Positions 57,704-64,000 of a stretch of DNA of 64,000 nucleotides are shown here, piece by piece. Both the position numbers and the translations under genes were made by a program. This DNA is from Sphingomonas crocodyli (GTDB lineage: Bacteria; Pseudomonadota; Alphaproteobacteria; Sphingomonadales; Sphingomonadaceae): contig NZ_SACN01000001.1 of assembly GCF_004005865.1 (NCBI RefSeq), forward strand, positions 62,001-126,000. Reading direction: 5' to 3'. How positions within the stretch are numbered: the stretch's first letter is position 1; the number at the start of each line of letters is the position of its first letter. Below the pieces are notes generated by a model. It was not told the origin of the DNA. It worked only from the letters and a program-made list of their open reading frames with translations, and did no database searches.

Positions 57704-58051
57704 TCACATCATCTTCCAAGTGAGCGGCACGACGACCGAAGCGGCTCCACCGGGCGGCGGCGGGAAGGCACCGACCTTGCGCGCGACGGCGAGGGCTTCC
57801 TTGTCGAGCGTGGCCGAACCCGTCGGCTGCACGAGCGCGACGCCGGCAAGCGAACCGTCGGCAGCGACATCGATCTTGAGCTTGGCGGTGCCTTCGTCGC
57901 CGCGAACCTGCGCAGCGCGCGGATAATCCTGCTTGGAGGCGAGCAGCTGGCGGACCTTGCCGGTCCATTCGGGCGAAGGCGCCGCGAAGGCAGGCGCGGA
58001 GGCTGCGCAAACCAGAGCCAATACCGCGCCACGAACCCACATCTTCGCCAT
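57704..58051 (-). CDS. Stand-alone secreted TonB C-terminal-like domain protein
   Basis: 115 residues: a signal peptide (cut near AFA) followed by one TonB_C-type domain (YPRAAQVRGDEGTAKLKIDV, TGSATLDKEALAVARKVGAFP, VVVPLTWKM). It has neither the N-terminal anchor helix nor the long Pro-rich spacer of true TonB, so it cannot span the periplasm to drive transport. Such short proteins occur in sphingomonads with unknown function, possibly binding outer-membrane receptor TonB boxes or peptidoglycan. A divergent or degraded copy lies downstream. Confidence 0.82.
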   Translation of the reverse strand: MAKMWVRGAVLALVCAASAPAFAAPSPEWTGKVRQLLASKQDYPRAAQVRGDEGTAKLKIDVAADGSLAGVALVQPTGSATLDKEALAVARKVGAFPPPPGGAASVVVPLTWKMM

Positions 58052-58127
58052 CTTACTCTCCGTCCCCTGTTCAGGCCGTCCGGCCCGTTCGGGGGGAGAT
58101 GTAACGCGACAGCCCTAAGGGTCCGTT

Positions 58128-58157
58128 AAAAAGGGGGCGGGAAATGAACCCGCCCCC
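58128..58157 (-). terminator. Intrinsic terminator of the ech-mutase-bioB-pccA operon
   Basis: On the minus strand a perfect 9-bp GGGGGCGGG/CCCGCCCCC stem (58149-58157 with 58133-58141) with a 7-nt loop is followed by TTTTT (58128-58132). It lies about 43 bp after the pccA stop codon. Confidence 0.9.
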
Positions 58158-58199
58158 TCATACATTCGGTTTAGTTTGATCCGCTTAGGTGGATGGCGA

Positions 58200-60182
<1,983 letters not shown>

Positions 60183-60216
60183 CTTGGCCCCTTCAGGTCG
60201 TCTGGTCAGCGTTCGG

Positions 60217-61227
60217 TTATTCGGCGGCGATGGCGCATGGCGACGGCTGCTGCTCGGCAGCGGCCATCGGCACGACGCCCAGCTTCGCGAACAGAGCGGC
60301 GTCCTTGTCGTCGCCGGCATTGTTCGTGGTGAGCAGCTTGTCGCCGGTGAAGATCGAGTTGGCGCCCGCCATGAAGCACAGCGCCTGACACGCCTCGCTC
60401 ATGCTCTCACGGCCCGCCGACAGGCGCACCATCGATGCGGGCATCAGGATGCGGGCGACCGCGACGGTGCGGACAAACTCGATCTCGTCGATCTTGGCGA
60501 GCGGCGTATCGGCCAGCATGTCGCCCAGCACCGTGCCCTTCACCGGCACCAGCGCGTTGATCGGCACGCTTTCGGGATGCTCCATCGTCGCGAGCGCATG
60601 GAGGAAGCCGACGCGATCCGATCGCGTCTCGCCCATGCCGACGATCCCGCCCGAACAGACGTTGATCCCCGCCTCGCGCACGCGCTCCAGCGTCTGGACG
60701 CGATCCTCGAAGCTGCGCGTCGTGATGACGTTCGTGTAATTTTCGGGCGAGGTATCGATATTGTGGTTGTAATAATCGAGGCCCGCATCGGCGAGCTGGC
60801 CGACCTGCTTGTCGGTGAGCATCCCCAGCGTCATGCAGGTTTCCATGCCCATCTGGCGCACGCCCTTCACCATTTCGATGATGGCGGGCATGTCGCGATC
60901 CTTGGGCTCACGCCAGGCGGCGCCCATGCAGAAGCGCGACGATCCGCCGTCCTTGGCCTGGGCCGCGGCCTGCAGCACGGCGCGCACATCCATCATCTTG
61001 GTGGCCTTGAGGCCCGTTTCGGCATGGGTCGACTGGTTGCAATAACCGCAGTCCTCGACACAGCCGCCGGTCTTGATCGACAGCAGGGTCGACAGCTGGA
61101 CCTCGTTGCGCGGGAAGTTCGCGCGGTGGACGGTCTGCGCATCGAACAGCAGGTCGTTGAACGGCAGGTCGAACAGGGCCGCGATCTCGTCGCGGGTCCA
61201 GTCGTTGCGGATGGTAGGTGCAGTCAT
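60217..61227 (-). CDS. bioB: Biotin synthase
   Basis: A radical-SAM enzyme that inserts sulfur into dethiobiotin, the last step of biotin synthesis. The 336-residue product has the [4Fe-4S]/SAM motif [11 protein letters not shown] and further conserved parts [22 protein letters not shown] and [11 protein letters not shown]. It starts at 61227, overlapping the mutase stop by 1 bp, and precedes the biotin-dependent carboxylase gene, so cofactor synthesis is coupled to its user. The other bio genes are not nearby. Confidence 0.96.
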   Translation of the reverse strand: MTAPTIRNDWTRDEIAALFDLPFNDLLFDAQTVHRANFPRNEVQLSTLLSIKTGGCVEDCGYCNQSTHAETGLKATKMMDVRAVLQAAAQAKDGGSSRFCMGAAWREPKDRDMPAIIEMVKGVRQMGMETCMTLGMLTDKQVGQLADAGLDYYNHNIDTSPENYTNVITTRSFEDRVQTLERVREAGINVCSGGIVGMGETRSDRVGFLHALATMEHPESVPINALVPVKGTVLGDMLADTPLAKIDEIEFVRTVAVARILMPASMVRLSAGRESMSEACQALCFMAGANSIFTGDKLLTTNNAGDDKDAALFAKLGVVPMAAAEQQPSPCAIAAE

Positions 61228-63368
61228 TATTCGGCGGCCTCGTCGATCGGCGGTTGGTTGTGACCCAACAGCTGTAGCACCTCGGTCGCGGCGTGGACCA
61301 GATTGGTGCCCGGCCCGAAGATCGCCTGCACGCCTGCGTCGCGCAGAACCTGATAATCCTGCGCGGGGATGACGCCGCCGGCGATCACCTTGATGTCGCT
61401 GCGCCCGGCATCGCGCAGATAGCCGATCAGCTCTGGAATCAGCGTCTTGTGGCCCGCGGCAAGCGACGACGCGCCGACCACGTCGACATCGGCCTTGATC
61501 GCGAGATCGGCGGCTTCCTTCGGCGTCTGGAACAGCGGCCCGGCGACGACATCGAAGCCGAGATCGCCGAAGGCCGAGGAGACGAGGTTCGCGCCGCGAT
61601 CATGCCCGTCCTGGCCCATCTTCGCGACGAGCATCTTGGGCTTGCGGCCCATGCGACGCTCGATCGAGGACACGCCGTCCACCAGACCCTGCCACTTCGC
61701 ATCCTCGCCATAGGCGCCGCCGTAAATGCCCTTCACCGGGGTCGGGAAGGTGCCGTGACGGCCGAACACGTCCTCCATCGCCAGCGAGATTTCGCCGAGG
61801 GTCGCACGCTTGCGGGCGCATTCGACGGCGAGTTCGAGGAGGTTGCCCTTGCCCTTCGCGCCTTCGCGCAGCGCATCGAGCGCGACCTGACACGCGGCTT
61901 CGTCACGGCCCGCCTTGACCTTGTTGATCCGCGCGATCTGCGCCTCGCGCACCGCGACGTTATCGACATCGAGGATGTCGATCGGATCTTCCTTGTCCTT
62001 GGCGTACTTGTTCACGCCGACGACGACCTCTTCGACGCGGTCGACGCGCGCGGCCTTGGCGGCCGACGCTTCCTCGATCATCGCCTTGGGCCAGCCCGCC
62101 GCCACGGCCTTCGCCATGCCGCCTTCGGCCTCGACCTTCTCGATGATCTCCCACGCCGCATCGACGAGCTGCTTGGTCAGGCTCTCGACATAATAAGAGC
62201 CGCCCAGCGGATCGACGACATTGCACATGCCGGTCTCCTCCTGGATCACCAGCTGCGTATTGCGCGCGATGCGGGCGGAGAAGTCGGTCGGCAGCGCGAT
62301 GGCTTCGTCGAGTGCGTTGGTGTGGAGCGACTGGGTGCCGCCCAGCATCGCCGCCATCGCCTCGATCGTGGTGCGCATGACGTTGTTGTACGGATCCTTC
62401 TCGGTCAACGAGACGCCCGACGTCTGGCAGTGCGTGCGCAGCATCTTGCTGCGCTCGTCCTTCGCGCCCAGCTTCGTCATCACACGGTGCCACAGCACGC
62501 GCGCGGCGCGCAGCTTGGCGACTTCCATGAAGAAGTTCATGCCGATCGCGAAGAAGAAGGAGAGGCGCCCGGCGAACTTGTCGATGTCGAGGCCGCTCGC
62601 CACGCCGTATTTCACATATTCGGCGCCGTCGGCGATCGTGAACGCCAGCTCCTGCACCTGCGTCGCGCCGGCTTCCTGCATGTGATAGCCGGAGATCGAG
62701 ATGCTGTTGAACTTCGGCATCTCACGCGACGTATAGCCGAAGATGTCCGAGATGATCCGCATGCTCGGCTCGGGCGGGTAGATATAGGTGTTGCGGACCA
62801 TGAACTCCTTGAGGATGTCGTTCTGGATGGTCCCGTCGAGCAGCTTGCGATCGACGCCCTGCTCCTCACCCGCGACGATGAAGAAGGCGAGGATCGGGAT
62901 CACCGCGCCGTTCATCGTCATCGAAACCGACATCTGATCGAGCGGAATGCCGTCGAACAGGATCTTCATGTCGTCGATCGTGTCGATCGCGACGCCCGCC
63001 TTGCCGACGTCGCCGGTGACGCGCGGATGGTCCGAATCGTAACCGCGATGGGTCGCGAGATCGAAGGCGACCGACAGGCCCTTCTGGCCCGCCTTCAGGT
63101 TGCGATGATAGAAAGCGTTAGACGCTTCGGCGGTCGAGAAGCCGGCATATTGGCGGATCGTCCACGGACGCCCCGCATACATCGACGCCTTCACTCCGCG
63201 CGTGAAGGGCGCGAAACCGGGCAGGCCGGCATCCCAGCCCTCCAGATCTTCGGCGGTGTAGAGCGGCTTGACCGCGATCCCCTCGGGCGTGTTCCAGGTC
63301 AGATCCTTGCCCTTCACCTCCTTGGAGGCGGCGGCGGACCACTGGTCGAGGGTGGGCTTCTCACTCAT
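61227..63368 (-). CDS. mcm: Methylmalonyl-CoA mutase
   Basis: An adenosylcobalamin-dependent mutase converting methylmalonyl-CoA to succinyl-CoA. The single 713-residue chain contains both the TIM-barrel substrate domain ([34 protein letters not shown]) and the C-terminal B12 domain with [14 protein letters not shown] (DxHxxG type). It is therefore the fused, homodimeric form. The ATG at 63366-63368 is chosen, 2 bp after the hydratase stop; a TTG at 63374 is the alternative. The epimerase and the GTPase chaperone MeaB are not seen in the window. Confidence 0.95.
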   Translation of the reverse strand: MSEKPTLDQWSAAASKEVKGKDLTWNTPEGIAVKPLYTAEDLEGWDAGLPGFAPFTRGVKASMYAGRPWTIRQYAGFSTAEASNAFYHRNLKAGQKGLSVAFDLATHRGYDSDHPRVTGDVGKAGVAIDTIDDMKILFDGIPLDQMSVSMTMNGAVIPILAFFIVAGEEQGVDRKLLDGTIQNDILKEFMVRNTYIYPPEPSMRIISDIFGYTSREMPKFNSISISGYHMQEAGATQVQELAFTIADGAEYVKYGVASGLDIDKFAGRLSFFFAIGMNFFMEVAKLRAARVLWHRVMTKLGAKDERSKMLRTHCQTSGVSLTEKDPYNNVMRTTIEAMAAMLGGTQSLHTNALDEAIALPTDFSARIARNTQLVIQEETGMCNVVDPLGGSYYVESLTKQLVDAAWEIIEKVEAEGGMAKAVAAGWPKAMIEEASAAKAARVDRVEEVVVGVNKYAKDKEDPIDILDVDNVAVREAQIARINKVKAGRDEAACQVALDALREGAKGKGNLLELAVECARKRATLGEISLAMEDVFGRHGTFPTPVKGIYGGAYGEDAKWQGLVDGVSSIERRMGRKPKMLVAKMGQDGHDRGANLVSSAFGDLGFDVVAGPLFQTPKEAADLAIKADVDVVGASSLAAGHKTLIPELIGYLRDAGRSDIKVIAGGVIPAQDYQVLRDAGVQAIFGPGTNLVHAATEVLQLLGHNQPPIDEAAE

Positions 63369-63370
63369 GC

Positions 63371-64000
63371 TCAACGGCCTTCGAACTGGGGGGGACGCTT
63401 CTCGCCGAACGCCTTCACGGCCTCGGCGAAATCGGCAGTCTTGCCGGCGGCGCTCTGATTATCGCGCTCGATCTGGAGGTTTTCGGAGAGCGACGAGTTC
63501 AGCGCCAAAGCGACCTGCTTGCGGATCATGCCGATCGCGATCGTCGGCCCGCGCGCGAGCTTCGCGGCGATCGCTTGCGCTTCTTCCAGCACCTTCTCGT
63601 CATCGACGACGCGGGTGATCAGGCCCGCTTCCTTAGCATCCTCGGCGAACAGTTTTTCGCCCAGCAGCGCCATTTCGAGCGCCTTCACCCGGCCCGCGCC
63701 CTTGGCGACGAACCAGGTGGCGCCGGCATCGGGGACGAGGCCGATATTGACGAAGGCGAGCAGCACATAGGCCGATCGCGCCATCACGCTGATGTCGCCC
63801 GAGAGCGCGATCGACGCGCCCGCGCCCGCCGCAATGCCGTTGATCGCGGTGATGACCGGTATGTCGAGGCCGGCAATCTTCTTGGCGAAGGGATTATAAG
63901 CTTCGTCGACGATCAGCCCGAGGTCCGACGGCAGCCCGGCATCGCCGCGCGCCTGCAGATCGGCGCCCGAGCAGAAGGCGCGGCCTTCGCCCGTGATGAC
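63371..64000 (-). CDS. Enoyl-CoA hydratase/isomerase family protein (C-terminal part, cut by window edge)
   Basis: 209 residues of a crotonase-fold enzyme are visible; the N-terminus lies beyond 64000. The oxyanion-hole region reads [11 protein letters not shown] and the second is [17 protein letters not shown]; the C-terminus follows the usual pattern with [20 protein letters not shown] and ends [11 protein letters not shown]. The sequence resembles 2-(1,2-epoxy-1,2-dihydrophenyl)acetyl-CoA isomerase (PaaG) type members, but exact substrate cannot be called. It is the first visible gene of the operon with methylmalonyl-CoA mutase, bioB and pccA. Confidence 0.85.
   Translation of the reverse strand, partial: VITGEGRAFCSGADLQARGDAGLPSDLGLIVDEAYNPFAKKIAGLDIPVITAINGIAAGAGASIALSGDISVMARSAYVLLAFVNIGLVPDAGATWFVAKGAGRVKALEMALLGEKLFAEDAKEAGLITRVVDDEKVLEEAQAIAAKLARGPTIAIGMIRKQVALALNSSLSENLQIERDNQSAAGKTADFAEAVKAFGEKRPPQFEGR

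Overview
The window is high-GC, densely packed chromosomal DNA that looks like an alphaproteobacterium of the Sphingomonadales (Sphingomonas type). This rests on three things. The gene order trpC-moaC-moeA-lexA ... comEC/gltX-gltA is typical of the group. LexA (SOS) boxes have the alphaproteobacterial form GTTC-N7-GTTC. There is a compact Entner-Doudoroff operon zwf-pgl-edd-glk and a 14-subunit nuo operon. No rRNA, tRNA, CRISPR array, prophage or insertion sequence was recognised. This is core chromosome rather than an island, but several loci carry palindromic intergenic repeats, two of which run into coding sequence.

Layout. 1-2513: Holliday-junction genes ruvC-ruvA and, split from them by an opposite-strand 2-hydroxyacid dehydrogenase, the start of ruvB. 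2751-7166: yebC and a branched-chain 2-oxoacid dehydrogenase operon (E1alpha-E1beta-E2) whose E2 linker contains an in-frame 132-bp palindromic repeat. 7313-14985: seven overlapping genes read leftward (outer-membrane efflux lipoprotein, adaptor, ABC ATPase, MacB-like permease, EF-hand protein, response regulator, histidine kinase). 15130-18896: trpC, moaC, moeA, lexA and a DUF3224 gene. 18973-24863: an HWE-type kinase, comEC, gltX and gltA. 25038-31704: a signalling-like group: a kinase whose phospho-acceptor His is replaced by Asn, a DUF2336 protein, a nucleotidyltransferase-like membrane protein, an Hpt protein and a long membrane-anchored coiled-coil protein. Two CtrA-like boxes lie in this stretch. 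31732-50436: a small membrane protein, then a very long leftward operon nuoA-N continuing into birA, coaX, rnj and a DUF1467 gene, with an NTF2-like gene embedded between nuoD and nuoE. 50611-52042: suhB-like phosphatase and efp. 52318-57298: zwf-pgl-edd-glk. 57301-58051: two small secreted TonB-C-like proteins. 58200-64000: enoyl-CoA hydratase, methylmalonyl-CoA mutase, bioB and a propionyl/acetyl-CoA carboxylase alpha subunit, closed by a clear terminator.

Functional links. Valine and isoleucine breakdown through the Bkd complex feeds propionyl-CoA to the carboxylase and methylmalonyl-CoA mutase at the other end of the window. Biotin for the carboxylase is served by bioB (same operon) and birA (end of the nuo operon). 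Glucose enters the Entner-Doudoroff route, citrate synthase feeds the TCA cycle, and complex I takes the NADH. LexA appears to control itself (and probably the DUF3224 gene) and ruvC-ruvA. The most unusual material is the pseudokinase/Hpt/coiled-coil group, the repeat-derived protein segments in E2 and MoaC, the His-rich insert in NuoL and the apparent CTG start of birA.
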